NCBI GenBank assembly: GCA_030252795.1
Contig: CP127080.1
Span: 1,128,501 to 1,192,500, forward strand
Source of the DNA: Porticoccaceae bacterium LTM1
GTDB lineage: Bacteria > Pseudomonadota > Gammaproteobacteria > Pseudomonadales > Porticoccaceae
DNA length: 64,000 nucleotides
Direction: 5' to 3'
Below, piece after piece: positions 16,351 through 25,579 of this stretch. The stretch's first letter is position 1, and each line of letters opens with the position of its first letter. The notes under the pieces were generated by a model. The model saw nothing but the letters and a program-made list of their open reading frames with translations, ran no database searches and was not told the DNA's origin. The translations under genes and the position numbers were made by a program.

Positions 16351-17556
16351 TTACCTCTCCAGAGTCTCTGCAAAACGGGCAATTCGTCTGGCGGCATCGA
16401 CACATTCTTCCAGTGGGGCAACGAGCGCAATTCGAACTCTGTTTTTACCGGGGTTTCCGGTTTGGGTGTCGCGAGCGAGATATGAGCCGGGCAGAACGGT
16501 TACGTTTTCGGCGGCAAATAACTCGCGTGCAAATAGTTGGTCATCGATAGGTGTCTTCAACCAGATAAAGAAGCTCGCTTCGGGGCTTTCTGCGGGTAAT
16601 TTCTCTGCCAGAATTGGCACAACTGCAGCAAATTTTTCACGATAGAGCTGTCTGTTTTCCACCACGTGCGTTTCGTCCTGCCAGGCGGCAATGCTGGCAT
16701 GCTGCGTTGGCAGTGGCATGGCGCAACCGTGGTAAGTTCGATATTGCAGGAATGACTGAATGATTTCGGCATCGCCGGCGACAAAGCCGGAGCGAAGGCC
16801 CGGCAGGTTAGAGCGTTTGGACAGGCTCTGGAAAATAACGCAGCGTTTAAAATCTGTTCTGCCAATTTCAGCGCAGGCTTGCAGTAATCCGACTGGAGGC
16901 CTGTTTTCGTCTAGGTAAATTTCCGAGTAACACTCATCACTGGCAATAATAAAATCGTATTTATCTGCTAGTTCAATTACGGCTTTGAACTGTTCGCTTG
17001 AAGTAACGGCGCCAGTTGGATTTCCTGGGCTGCACAAATAGAGTAATTGACACCGCTGCCATACTTCGTCGGGAACTGTATCAATTTTGGGGATGAACCC
17101 ATTTTCCTGTTCGCAGTTCATGAAGTAGGGTTCCGCTCCCGACAGTAACGAAGCACCTTCGTAAATCTGGTAAAACGGATTGGGCATCACGACCAGAGGA
17201 TTTGGCTTAGAGCGATCAATGACTTCGTGAGCAAAGGCAAACAGTGCCTCGCGGGTTCCGTTTACGGGCAGAACCTGAGTCTCAGGATCAATTGCGTTGT
17301 CCACCAATAAAAAGCGTTTGGTCAGCCATTCAGAAATGGTTTTACGCAGCTCCGGTAAGCCTTTGGTAGCGGGGTAACCCGAGAGGCCGTCCATTGACGC
17401 GATCAGTGCATCGGTCGCCAGTTTTGGTGCGGCGTGCTTTGGTTCGCCAATGGAGAGGGCGATGTGATTGCGATCGGCAGGGGGTGTTACGCCTTCTTTG
17501 AGTTCGGCAAGGCGTTCAAATGGGTAAGCTTGTAGCTTTTGAAGATCTGGATTCAT
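16351..17556 (-). CDS. dapC: Succinyldiaminopimelate aminotransferase
   Basis: 401-residue fold-type I PLP enzyme giving N-succinyl-diaminopimelate from its keto precursor. Motifs: NGTREALFAFAHEVID, CSPGNPTGAVTSS, ASDECYSEIY, PLP lysine in QSLSKRSNLPGLRSGF, and the C-terminal substrate Arg in RVRIALV. The neighbours glnD-dapC with dapD and dapE nearby are the usual Pseudomonas-type arrangement, which decides between DapC and other class I aminotransferases. ATG at 17556; the Shine-Dalgarno is weak. It lies 15 bp beyond the glnD stop, in the same operon. Confidence 0.93.
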   Translation of the reverse strand: MNPDLQKLQAYPFERLAELKEGVTPPADRNHIALSIGEPKHAAPKLATDALIASMDGLSGYPATKGLPELRKTISEWLTKRFLLVDNAIDPETQVLPVNGTREALFAFAHEVIDRSKPNPLVVMPNPFYQIYEGASLLSGAEPYFMNCEQENGFIPKIDTVPDEVWQRCQLLYLCSPGNPTGAVTSSEQFKAVIELADKYDFIIASDECYSEIYLDENRPPVGLLQACAEIGRTDFKRCVIFQSLSKRSNLPGLRSGFVAGDAEIIQSFLQYRTYHGCAMPLPTQHASIAAWQDETHVVENRQLYREKFAAVVPILAEKLPAESPEASFFIWLKTPIDDQLFARELFAAENVTVLPGSYLARDTQTGNPGKNRVRIALVAPLEECVDAARRIARFAETLER

Positions 17557-17571
17557 GTAGGTTGTTATCCG

Positions 17572-20226
17572 TCAAATATGCTGGTCAATACGCTGGCGAA
17601 TCTGTTGTTGCAGGCTTTCTGCCAGTTCTTCATTAATAAGTGGAGAGCCGCTTTGGTCCGTAATAAAAAAGATATCTTCAACGCGCTCGCCCAAGGTGGC
17701 AATGCGGGCATTCTGCACGCGAATACCAAACTCCACAAAGATACGCCCGATACTGGCAAGTAGACCGGCGCGGTCTGCGGTGGTTACTTCCAAAATGCTG
17801 TGGCCACGCTCCAGGTTGTGGCTGAGCCGAGTGCTGGTTGCAATCGGGAAGTGTTTTAGTTGGCGCGGCGTACGGCGCTGAACAATATCCGAGTAATTGT
17901 CTCGCAAATCCAGTTCTTTATTTATGGTTTCGCGAATAAGGCGAAACCGTGCTTCATCGTGACCAATGGGCTGGTCGTTGTGATCCAGCACGTAAAATGT
18001 GTCGAGAGTGTAACCACCGGCGGATGTGTAAAGCCTGGCGTCGTGAATGCTTAAGTGCACCTGATCGAGAGCGGCTGCAATAGCTGCAAAAGTATGATCC
18101 CTATCGAGGGTGCGAATAAATATTTGGGTCACACCCTCTGCAGCATTACTTTCGTTTGATCGAATCAGGATCAGTGGTTGATCGCTGTTGTATTCGTCGA
18201 TGGCCTCGGTGTGCCAGGCAATATCAATGGCACTTTCCCGCAGGAAATAGTCGTCACCCAGATTGCTCCAGAGTGCAAACACTTCTTTGGGGGTAAAACC
18301 CCGCGCCGCAAGAATGTCGAGGGCTTCCTCGCGTGTTTCTTTTATGCGTTGTTTTCGATCTGCAGGGTTTTCCAGGCCGCGGGCAAAAGCCTTGCTGGCT
18401 TCCAGGTAGAGCTGGTTCATCAGGCTGGCTTTCCAGCTGTTCCAAAGGCTCGGGTTGGTGGCATTGATGTCTGCAACGGTGAGAACATAGAGCATGTCCA
18501 GATGCTGCATATCCTGAACCTTGACGGCAAATTTGTTGATGACCTCCGGGTCAGTCAGGTCCTGTTTTTGCGAGGTTTGCGACATCAATAAATGATTCTG
18601 GACAAGCCAGGCCAGCAGGTTTACTTCCCGTTTTGTGAATCCGTGATGCTCTGCAAAATTGCGAATGTCCACGGCCCCCAAAGTTGAGTGGCAGCCACCG
18701 CGACCTTTAGCGATGTCGTGGTAGAGCGCTGCAATCAGCACCAGTTCTTTACGTTCCATTTTCTGGAACACTGACGCCGGCATCGGAAATTCTTTCTGGC
18801 CATTAGTGCGACCCAGTCGGCGAATGTTTTTCAGAACCTGCAGGGTGTGAACATCCACCGGATAAATATGGAACAGATCGTGTTGCATCTGCCCGATAAT
18901 CTTGTCGAACTCCGGTAGGTATTTTCCGAGTACACCGTAGCGAGTCATGCGCTGCAAGGTGGTAGAGAGCCTGTAGGTAAGCTGGAAAATCTGCATAAAC
19001 AGCGACCGGTTGTTTGGGTCGGCTCGAAAATTCTCGTCGATCAGGTCGCATTGGCTGTGAATCAAGCGAATGGTTGAGGCGCGAATGCCCTCCACATCAG
19101 CGTTTTTTCCGTATTCGAGAAATATCTCCAGTAGCGTCGACGGATTTTCCAGAAACACTCTCTTGTGAGTGACTTCCAGGTAGCGACCACGGCACTGTAA
19201 TTGCTTGTTAATAGGGGTAATCGGTTCTTTGCTGGTGCCTCCGAGGATGGTTTCCTCCAGGTGGCGCATCAACACTTCGTTAATCAGTCGCAGCTGCATT
19301 ACGGTGCGGTAGTAGTGCTGCATAAATTGCTCTACCGCCAGGCGCTCATCGTTATCCTCGTAGCCAAATAACTCAGCCAGCTCACGCTGGTGATCGAATT
19401 GCAATTTTTCCTGTGGTCGTCCGGCCAAAAGGTGGGCGCCGTATCGCACTCGCCACAGCAGCTCTTCGCCTTTGCGAAGATCGCGATATTCCTGGTCACT
19501 GAACAGTGCTTTGTGACGCAGTTCGGCAACGCTATCCGCGCGAAAATAGCGCTTGGCGACCCAGATGATGGTGTGAATATCGCGCAGCCCACCCGGGGAC
19601 TCCTTGATGTTCGGCTCCAGATCGTATTCGTTGATGCCGTGACGCTTGTGACGTGCACTCTGCTCATCGCGTTTGGCAATAAAAAAGTCTGCCGCGTTCC
19701 AGATGTTTTCAGGCGCGATTAATTCGAGCATTTGTGCGCGGAGATCCTCGTTGCCACAGAGGGTTCGGCATTCCATCAAACTGGTAACGACGGTTATGTC
19801 ATGGGCGGCGATTTCAGCACACTGCTGGGGTGTGCGCACTGAGTGGCCGACATTGAGTTTCAGGTCCCAAAGCAGTGTTAACAGCTCGGATATTTGCGTC
19901 TGGTATTTTTCTGCGTTTGCGTCGGAAAGCAGTAAAAGCAGGTCGATATCCGATTGGGGATGAAGTTCGCCGCGACCATATCCGCCTACAGCGATGAGAC
20001 TGATTTCCTCATCAAAGCCCAGTTGCTGCCAGGCGACTGTGAGCAATTGGTCAATAATTTTTGCGCGAGCCTGGATCAGTTTTCGAATCGGAGTGCCATT
20101 TCTAAAGGCATTATCCAGCTGCAGGGTGGCATTGTTCAAAAAAGCCGACAGACTTTTTTTAAGACCCTGTTGGGATGCATCTTGGGTCAGTTGGTCAAAA
20201 TCGGGAAAGGAGAGGGCTTCGGTCAT
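17572..20226 (-). CDS. glnD: [Protein-PII] uridylyltransferase/uridylyl-removing enzyme
   Basis: 884 residues, the normal length. Senses glutamine and uridylylates or deuridylylates PII to control nitrogen assimilation. Order: nucleotidyltransferase domain with GGYGRGELHPQSDIDLLLL (about 80-99), GlnD/PII-UTase linker, HD hydrolase domain with YHDIAKGRGG (about 500), and two C-terminal ACT domains (about 700-780 and 810-884) that bind glutamine. ATG at 20226. Only 7 nt separate the start from an upstream 12-bp hairpin and no ordinary Shine-Dalgarno is visible. Confidence 0.96.
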   Translation of the reverse strand: MTEALSFPDFDQLTQDASQQGLKKSLSAFLNNATLQLDNAFRNGTPIRKLIQARAKIIDQLLTVAWQQLGFDEEISLIAVGGYGRGELHPQSDIDLLLLLSDANAEKYQTQISELLTLLWDLKLNVGHSVRTPQQCAEIAAHDITVVTSLMECRTLCGNEDLRAQMLELIAPENIWNAADFFIAKRDEQSARHKRHGINEYDLEPNIKESPGGLRDIHTIIWVAKRYFRADSVAELRHKALFSDQEYRDLRKGEELLWRVRYGAHLLAGRPQEKLQFDHQRELAELFGYEDNDERLAVEQFMQHYYRTVMQLRLINEVLMRHLEETILGGTSKEPITPINKQLQCRGRYLEVTHKRVFLENPSTLLEIFLEYGKNADVEGIRASTIRLIHSQCDLIDENFRADPNNRSLFMQIFQLTYRLSTTLQRMTRYGVLGKYLPEFDKIIGQMQHDLFHIYPVDVHTLQVLKNIRRLGRTNGQKEFPMPASVFQKMERKELVLIAALYHDIAKGRGGCHSTLGAVDIRNFAEHHGFTKREVNLLAWLVQNHLLMSQTSQKQDLTDPEVINKFAVKVQDMQHLDMLYVLTVADINATNPSLWNSWKASLMNQLYLEASKAFARGLENPADRKQRIKETREEALDILAARGFTPKEVFALWSNLGDDYFLRESAIDIAWHTEAIDEYNSDQPLILIRSNESNAAEGVTQIFIRTLDRDHTFAAIAAALDQVHLSIHDARLYTSAGGYTLDTFYVLDHNDQPIGHDEARFRLIRETINKELDLRDNYSDIVQRRTPRQLKHFPIATSTRLSHNLERGHSILEVTTADRAGLLASIGRIFVEFGIRVQNARIATLGERVEDIFFITDQSGSPLINEELAESLQQQIRQRIDQHI

Positions 20227-20233
20227 AGTCGTT

Positions 20234-20259
20234 GGCCACTTACCCAGGGGTAAGTGGCC
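20234..20259. repeat. Tight hairpin between map and glnD
   Basis: Perfect 12-bp inverted repeat GGCCACTTACCC/GGGTAAGTGGCC with only two bases between the arms (closing pairs must open to form a loop). It sits 7 nt before the glnD ATG on the minus strand and directly after the map stop, where a ribosome binding site would be expected. There is no T tract, so it is not a classical terminator. Confidence 0.65.
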
Positions 20260-20266
20260 TGATTCC

Positions 20267-21037
20267 TCAGAAAGACTCTTCTTTGCGAGCGGTGAGAACT
20301 TCTACGCCTGTCGCGGTTACTGCCAGGGTGTGTTCCCACTGGGCAGACAGGCGACCGTCACGAGTTACAGCAGTCCAGCCATCTGGCTTAATTTTGGTGT
20401 GGTAGGTGCCAGCGTTAATCATTGGCTCAATAGTAAAGGTCATTCCTTCCTTCAGTGCCATACCTGTGCCGGGTCGACCGTAGTGAACCACTTGCGGATC
20501 CTCGTGGAAGACATCGCCAATGCCGTGGCCGCAGAAATCGCGTACCACTGAGTAGTGGTTATTCTCGGCGTGCTGTTGAATAACATGGCCAATGTCGCCC
20601 AGTGTGGTGCCTGGCTTCACAATCTCAATGGCTTTGTAGAGGCACTCCTGGGTTACCTTAATCAGTCGGGTTGCATGCTCTGGTGCCTTGCCAACACAGA
20701 ACATCTTACTGGTGTCGCCAAACCAGCCATCTTTGATCACGGTGATATCGATATTGATGATATCGCCGTTCTTGAGCTTTTTGGTTGGCGAGGGAATGCC
20801 GTGACAAACCACCTGGTTGATTGAGGTGCAGATGGATTTCGGGAAACCCTTGTAGTTGAGGGGGGCCGGAATCGCTTTTTGCACATCAACGATGTAGTTG
20901 TGGCAGATGCGGTCCAGCTCTTCAGTGGTGACTCCGGCAACCACGTGCTCTTCAATCATCTCCAGTACTTCGGCGGCCAGACGGCCAGCGATGCGCATTT
21001 TCTCAATCTGTTCCGGGGTTTTGATGGATACGGCCAT
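20267..21037 (-). CDS. map: Methionine aminopeptidase, type I
   Basis: 256 residues. Removes the initiator Met from nascent proteins; a metal-dependent M24A enzyme. The five metal ligands are intact: GDIINIDITVIKDGWFGDTS (two Asp), FCGHGIGDVFHEDP (His), MTFTIEPM (Glu) and SAQWEHTLAV (Glu), in contrast to the metal-less M24 protein at 4950-6173. The ATG at 21037 follows CAGGGA; a longer in-frame extension upstream runs into the spacer and is unlike the family. It is divergent from rpsB, the usual map/rpsB arrangement. Confidence 0.95.
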   Translation of the reverse strand: MAVSIKTPEQIEKMRIAGRLAAEVLEMIEEHVVAGVTTEELDRICHNYIVDVQKAIPAPLNYKGFPKSICTSINQVVCHGIPSPTKKLKNGDIINIDITVIKDGWFGDTSKMFCVGKAPEHATRLIKVTQECLYKAIEIVKPGTTLGDIGHVIQQHAENNHYSVVRDFCGHGIGDVFHEDPQVVHYGRPGTGMALKEGMTFTIEPMINAGTYHTKIKPDGWTAVTRDGRLSAQWEHTLAVTATGVEVLTARKEESF

Positions 21038-21246
21038 TATGTTCCCTGATGGTTTAGGCAAAAGCGATAGTTTATCTGATGGCGGTGGTGTAGTGCCACA
21101 AGGGAAACCCTGCAAGCCGTGTTCTGAAGGACCGTTCACTATACTTTGACTGGTTTGGTTGGTGTTTGGTCAGTAACGTCGCCAACTTTAATTATGCTGC
21201 CCCGAGAGCTTTATCGAGTTTGAGGGGAGTATATATGGTGCGCTGC

Positions 21247-21275
21247 TGGTATCTGGTCGGCGAATATGGTATAAA
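21247..21275 (+). promoter_or_regulatory. Candidate rpsB promoter (extended -10)
   Basis: TGGTATAAA gives an extended -10 (hexamer 21270-21275); the -35 region is poor. It is followed at once by a GC-rich discriminator (GCGCGCCGC), as in stringently controlled ribosomal promoters. The implied leader to the rpsB start is about 200 nt. Confidence 0.45.
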
Positions 21276-21282
21276 GCGCGCC

Positions 21283-21483
21283 GCTTCGTGAAGACTCGTC
21301 TCACGGGGCAATTAAACTTAAACGTCGCACATACATCGACACGCTGTTCTGGGTGCCCTTGCTCTGCCTTAAGAGTTGTGGGGTTGGATAGTGGGATGTG
21401 TGGAGGCCCAACCCGAGAGAACTTGCCCGCTTGCTATCACTCGCGGCAGTGGAACAAGCTCTCTGAATACAAAGGAAATAAAT
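21283..21483 (+). ncRNA. rpsB mRNA leader, probable S2 autoregulatory (t44-like) region
   Basis: A 200-nt non-coding stretch between the candidate promoter and the rpsB start, in the same place as the E. coli t44/tff RNA between map and rpsB. In gammaproteobacteria this leader mediates autoregulation by ribosomal protein S2. It is GC-rich with several potential short stems and ends in the rpsB Shine-Dalgarno AAAGGAAA. Called from position; I did not verify the conserved fold. Confidence 0.5.
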
Positions 21484-22242
21484 ATGGCTACTGTTACCAT
21501 GCGTGACATGCTGCAGGCTGGTGTTCACTTTGGTCACCAGACCCGCTTCTGGAACCCGAAAATGGACAAGTACATCTTCGGTGCCCGCAACAAGATTCAC
21601 ATCATCAACCTCGAGCAAACCGTTCCTGCCTTCAATGGCGCTCTGGAATCTGTTCGCGAAATGGCTTCCAACGGCAACAAGATCCTGTTCGTTGGCACCA
21701 AGCGCGCTGCCCAGAAAGCTATTCAGGAGCAAGCCGAGCGTTGTGGCATGCCTTTCGTTAGTCACCGCTGGCTGGGTGGTATGCTGACCAACTACAAAAC
21801 TATCCGTGGTTCTATCCGTCGCTTCCGCGAACTGGAAGCTCAGAGCCAGGACGGTACTTTTGAAAAGCTGACCAAGAAAGAAGCCCTGATGCGCACCCGT
21901 ATGATGGAGAAGCTGGACCGCTCCATCGGTGGTATCAAGGACATGGGTGGCTTGCCAGACGTACTGTTTGTGGTTGACGTTGATCACGAGCGTATCGCTG
22001 TTCAGGAAGCAAACAAGCTGGGTATTCCGGTAATCGGCATTGTTGATACCAACAGCAACCCGGACGGTATCGATTTCGTTATCCCGGGCAACGATGACGC
22101 TATCCGCGCTATCAAGCTGTACGCTGCAGCAATTGCTGACTCTGTTCTGGAAGGCAAGAATCAGAACAGTGGCGTTAGCAACAAAGACGAGTTCGTTGAA
22201 GTTGCTGAAGGCGGCGAAGCCCAAGAGCAAGCGGCTGAATAA
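21484..22242 (+). CDS. rpsB: 30S ribosomal protein S2
   Basis: 252 residues. Small-subunit protein needed to recruit S1. The N-terminus [42 protein letters not shown]-type region (here [19 protein letters not shown]) and [12 protein letters not shown] are diagnostic. ATG at 21484 with AAGGAAA; a start about 100 nt upstream would translate the leader. The C-terminal acidic tail is normal. It is followed by a hairpin/attenuator and then tsf, as in E. coli. Confidence 0.98.
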   Translation: MATVTMRDMLQAGVHFGHQTRFWNPKMDKYIFGARNKIHIINLEQTVPAFNGALESVREMASNGNKILFVGTKRAAQKAIQEQAERCGMPFVSHRWLGGMLTNYKTIRGSIRRFRELEAQSQDGTFEKLTKKEALMRTRMMEKLDRSIGGIKDMGGLPDVLFVVDVDHERIAVQEANKLGIPVIGIVDTNSNPDGIDFVIPGNDDAIRAIKLYAAAIADSVLEGKNQNSGVSNKDEFVEVAEGGEAQEQAAE

Positions 22243-22330
22243 GCCAGGCCTGGACCTGGAGGCTGTGACAGTTGTGCGACCCACAGCTGTCATAACCCCT
22301 CCCTAAGATGTCTGTGGCTAGTATGCGAGA

Positions 22331-22351
22331 GGGGGCCAATGGCCCCTTTTT
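22331..22351 (+). terminator. Attenuator-type terminator between rpsB and tsf
   Basis: GGGGCC-AAT-GGCCCC followed by five T residues. A second hairpin with 10-bp arms precedes it (22267-22276 / 22282-22291). Partial termination here would make S2 in excess of EF-Ts, as known in E. coli. Confidence 0.7.
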
Positions 22352-22406
22352 CAAAACCCCGGCAGTGACCGGTGTTTGAGAAACGATTGAGAATGAGGAC
22401 AGATCA

Positions 22407-23273
22407 ATGGCAGCTATCTCTGCTTCTATGGTGAAAGAACTGCGCGACCGTACCGGTCTGGGCATGATGGAATGTAAAAAGGCACTGGCTGAAGCCGGTG
22501 GTGATATCGAAGTAGCAATTGAAGAACTGCGCAAATCCAGTGGTATGAAAGCCGCCAAGAAAGCTGGCCGTACCGCTGCTGACGGTGTTGTTGCTATTAA
22601 AGTGGCTGACGACAACTCTTACGGTGTTCTGGTTGAGGTTAACTCTGAAACTGACTTCGTTGCCCGCGACGAAGGCTTCCTGGGCTTCGTAAACCAGGTT
22701 GTTGAAAAAGCTTTCGCTGACAAGCAAACCGACGTTGCTGCCCTGATGGCTGGCGAGTTGGAATCTGCTCGTGAAGCGCTGGTTCAGAAGATTGGTGAGA
22801 ACATCGGTGTTCGTCGTGTTGAGCTGGTTGAAGGTGCTGTTGTTGACGGTTACGTTCACAGTAACAACCGCATCGCGGTTCTGGTAAACCTGACTGCCGG
22901 TACCCCGGAAGTGGCTAAAGACGTTGCTATGCACGTTGCTGCGGTTAACCCGCAAGTGGCCAAGCCGGAAGAGATGCCGCAAGAGCTGGTTGAGAAAGAG
23001 AAAGAGATCTTCACTGCCCAGGCTCGTGAATCTGGCAAGCCGGACGAGATCATCGAGAAAATGATCGTTGGCCGTATGAAGAAGTTCCTGGCTGAAAACA
23101 GCCTGGTTGAGCAGCAGTTCGTTAAAGATCCTGAGCTGACTGTTGGCAAACTGATTGCCAACGCTGGTGGCGAGATCGTTGCATTCAGCCGCTTTGAAGT
23201 AGGTGAAGGTATCGAAGTTGAGAAAGTTGACTTCGCTGCTGAAGTGGCTGCCGCGCGCGGTACCACTGCCTAA
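22407..23273 (+). CDS. tsf: Elongation factor Ts
   Basis: 288 residues. Nucleotide-exchange factor for EF-Tu. The N-terminal UBA-like domain has [19 protein letters not shown], followed by the TDFV motif ([13 protein letters not shown]) that contacts the EF-Tu nucleotide site; core subdomains and a coiled-coil region follow ([19 protein letters not shown]). ATG at 22407 with GAGGA. Codon use is strongly biased, as expected for a highly expressed gene. Confidence 0.98.
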   Translation: MAAISASMVKELRDRTGLGMMECKKALAEAGGDIEVAIEELRKSSGMKAAKKAGRTAADGVVAIKVADDNSYGVLVEVNSETDFVARDEGFLGFVNQVVEKAFADKQTDVAALMAGELESAREALVQKIGENIGVRRVELVEGAVVDGYVHSNNRIAVLVNLTAGTPEVAKDVAMHVAAVNPQVAKPEEMPQELVEKEKEIFTAQARESGKPDEIIEKMIVGRMKKFLAENSLVEQQFVKDPELTVGKLIANAGGEIVAFSRFEVGEGIEVEKVDFAAEVAAARGTTA

Positions 23274-23320
23274 TATTGCAAGGTTATTCAGGCCGCCGGT
23301 AATATTCCGGCGACTTCTCG

Positions 23321-23348
23321 CTGAAAAGTGAGTAAAAGTCTGTACAAT
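23321..23348 (+). promoter_or_regulatory. Candidate promoter upstream of pyrH
   Basis: CTGAAA (23321-23326, four of six -35 matches), 16-bp spacer, TACAAT (23343-23348, five of six -10 matches). It lies in the tsf-pyrH gap, about 60 nt before the pyrH start. Confidence 0.45.
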
Positions 23349-23376
23349 ACGGGAGCCCAATTTTGGGCTCCCGTAT
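23347..23376. repeat. Palindrome in the tsf-pyrH gap
   Basis: Fully self-complementary 30-bp sequence: ATACGGGAGCCCAA (23347-23360) pairs with its inverted copy (23363-23376). No T run follows, so it is a weak terminator at best; it may be an operator or an mRNA 3'-end stabiliser for tsf. Confidence 0.6.
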
Positions 23377-23406
23377 ATTTATCGGAATCAACAAGTTGGA
23401 GATGGT

Positions 23407-24159
23407 ATGCCAAATAGCCAGATATCCAAGGACAAGAAGTACAAGCGAATCCTGCTGAAACTCAGTGGTGAAGAGCTGATGGGTGAGTTGGGTTTTGGAA
23501 TTGATCCGAAAGTGCTGGATCGTATGGCGCTGGAAATTGGCCAGCTCGTGGGTATCGGCGTTCAGGTCGGCCTGGTGATTGGTGGTGGTAACCTGTTCCG
23601 CGGTCAGGCGTTGCACGCCGCCGGCATGGAGCGTGTCACCGGTGACCACATGGGTATGCTGGCGACAGTAATGAATGCACTGGCCATGCGTGACGCCCTG
23701 GATCGCAGCAATATTTCTGCTCGAGTCATGTCAGCTATCCCGATGAGCGGCATTGTTGAGCACTATGATCGCCGTAAGGCGATACGCTACCTGGAGCAAG
23801 GTGAGGTGGTGATCTTCTCTGCCGGCACAGGTAACCCGTTCTTCACCACAGACTCAGCTGCCTGCTTGCGCGGTATTGAGGTGGATGCCGAGTTGGTGCT
23901 CAAGGCGACCAAAGTGGACGGCGTATTCGATGCCGACCCGATGAAAAATCCTGATGCGAAATTGTACTCTCACCTGACCTACGACGAAGTTCTCGAGATG
24001 AAGCTCGGTGTTATGGACTTGACCGCTGTGTGCCTGTGTCGTGAGCAGGATATGCCGTTGCGTGTGTTCCGCATGTCCAAGCCCGGTGCTCTGCTGAATA
24101 TCGTAGTGGGTGGTGACGAAGGCACATTGATTGAAGAAGGTCCGGCAAAAGAGGAATAA
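23407..24159 (+). CDS. pyrH: UMP kinase
   Basis: 250 residues, amino acid kinase family. Phosphorylates UMP to UDP; hexameric, regulated by GTP and UTP in gammaproteobacteria. Motifs: [63 protein letters not shown] and [19 protein letters not shown] at 23407 with GGAG 6 nt upstream. It forms the usual tsf-pyrH-frr series. Confidence 0.97.
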   Translation: MPNSQISKDKKYKRILLKLSGEELMGELGFGIDPKVLDRMALEIGQLVGIGVQVGLVIGGGNLFRGQALHAAGMERVTGDHMGMLATVMNALAMRDALDRSNISARVMSAIPMSGIVEHYDRRKAIRYLEQGEVVIFSAGTGNPFFTTDSAACLRGIEVDAELVLKATKVDGVFDADPMKNPDAKLYSHLTYDEVLEMKLGVMDLTAVCLCREQDMPLRVFRMSKPGALLNIVVGGDEGTLIEEGPAKEE

Positions 24160-24163
24160 CTGG

Positions 24164-24721
24164 ATGATTAACGATCTTAAAAAAGACGCTGAACAGCGCA
24201 TGGGCAAAAGTATCGACGCGCTGGTAACTGCATTTTCCAAAATTCGTACTGGCCGTGCTCACCCGAGCCTGCTGGACGGTATTTCAGTTTCCTACTACGG
24301 TTCCGACACTCCGTTGAACCAGCTGGCTAACGTTTCCGTTCTGGATGCCCGTACCCTGAGCATCAGTGTTTGGGAAAAGCAGTTGGTACCGGAAATTGAA
24401 AAAGCGATCATGAAATCCGACCTTGGCCTGAACCCGGTAACTACCGGTGAGCTGATTCGCATCCCGATGCCACCGCTGACTGAAGAGACCCGTAAGGGCT
24501 ATACCAAGCAGGCGCGTAACGAGGCTGAAGGCGCTCGTATTTCAATTCGCAATATTCGTCGCGATGTTCTGTCTGATGTTAAAGATCTGCAGAAAGAAAA
24601 AGAGATCACTGAAGACGAAGAGCGTCGCGCTCAGGACGACGTACAAAAAATTACTGACAAGTATGTCGCTGAAGTCGACAAACTGCTGGCAGAAAAAGAA
24701 AAAGACCTGATGGCCATGTAA
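24164..24721 (+). CDS. frr: Ribosome recycling factor
   Basis: 185 residues, the same as E. coli RRF. With EF-G it splits the post-termination ribosome. Sequence shows the conserved [33 protein letters not shown] and [17 protein letters not shown]-type core and a long helical C-terminus. The ATG at 24164 with GAGGAA is preferred over an upstream TTG inside the pyrH end; it starts 4 bp after the pyrH stop. Confidence 0.97.
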   Translation: MINDLKKDAEQRMGKSIDALVTAFSKIRTGRAHPSLLDGISVSYYGSDTPLNQLANVSVLDARTLSISVWEKQLVPEIEKAIMKSDLGLNPVTTGELIRIPMPPLTEETRKGYTKQARNEAEGARISIRNIRRDVLSDVKDLQKEKEITEDEERRAQDDVQKITDKYVAEVDKLLAEKEKDLMAM

Positions 24722-24748
24722 GGCCGCCGTGTCGACTCGGCACAACTG

Positions 24749-24767
24749 GGGCCTGTTAAGCAGGCCC
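24749..24767 (+). repeat. GGGCCTG hairpin between frr and uppS
   Basis: GGGCCTG-ttaag-CAGGCCC, a 7-bp stem with no T run. A near-identical GGGCCTG hairpin lies between bamA and skp (31434-31452). It is possibly a processing or stability element within this gene series. Confidence 0.5.
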
Positions 24768-24823
24768 TTGATATACAAGGAATCAGGTAAGGGCTCATTA
24801 ATGAGTCCCCTTTGGGAGGTAGC

Positions 24824-25579
24824 ATGACAGACCCGGTAGTTTCTGGCGCCGGTGATTGCCCGTTGCGGCATGTGGCCATCATCATGGATGGTAACAACCG
24901 CTGGGCCAAACAGCGCGGTCTTGCAGGGCTAGCTGGCCATCAGGCTGGTGTAGAGCGGGTGCGTGATGTACTCGAATCCTGTAAACGGCACCAAATTGAT
25001 GTGTTGACCCTGTTCGCATTCAGTAGCGAGAACTGGCGCCGCCCGGCGGTGGAGGTTCAGGGGTTGATGTCGTTGTTTGCTTCCTACCTGAAGAAAGAGA
25101 TCAAGCCTCTCAAGGATAAAGGTGTTCGCCTCAAAGTGATCGGCTCCCGCGAGCGTTTCAGCTCACGCCTGTGCAAGCTGATTGAGGAGGCGGAAGAGCA
25201 GACTAAAGATGGCAATCAAACCCTGGTGCTGGCAGTGGACTACGGTGGCCAGTGGGATATCACCCAGGCAGCTGTAAAACTTGCCCAAAAAGTTGAAAAA
25301 GGTGAGCTCAGCAGTGATCAGATTAATGAACAGCTGCTCGCCGAACAGATGTCGCTTGCGGACTTGCCGCCGGTAGACCTCTGTATTCGTACCGCTTCCC
25401 AACAGCGAATCAGCAATTTCCTGCTTTGGCATCTGGCATATGCCGAACTGTTTTTTTCCGATGTATTCTGGCCGGACTTTGACGACAGTGCTTTCAATGA
25501 AGCAGTAGAAGCCTTTTGTGGTCGTCAGCGTCGATTCGGTATGACCAGTGCTCAGATTGAGGAGAACGCGAGTGCTTAA
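24824..25579 (+). CDS. uppS: Undecaprenyl diphosphate synthase (cis-prenyltransferase)
   Basis: 251 residues. Extends farnesyl-PP with eight isopentenyl units to the lipid carrier for peptidoglycan and O-antigen. Motifs: HVAIIMDGNNRWAKQRG with catalytic Asp, GHQAGVERVRDVL, TLFAFSSENWRRP, and DLCIRTASQQRISNFLLW. In the last motif the usual GGE is replaced by ASQ (RTASQQRISNFL against the common RTGGExRISNFL). ATG at 24824 with GGGAGG. It feeds the same carrier lipid pool as popT further down. Confidence 0.96.
   Translation: MTDPVVSGAGDCPLRHVAIIMDGNNRWAKQRGLAGLAGHQAGVERVRDVLESCKRHQIDVLTLFAFSSENWRRPAVEVQGLMSLFASYLKKEIKPLKDKGVRLKVIGSRERFSSRLCKLIEEAEEQTKDGNQTLVLAVDYGGQWDITQAAVKLAQKVEKGELSSDQINEQLLAEQMSLADLPPVDLCIRTASQQRISNFLLWHLAYAELFFSDVFWPDFDDSAFNEAVEAFCGRQRRFGMTSAQIEENASA

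Noticed and set aside
21301-23360. Long antisense frames opposite rpsB and tsf
   Set aside because: They arise from the strong codon bias of the sense genes and have Asn/Thr/Phe-rich, non-protein-like composition.
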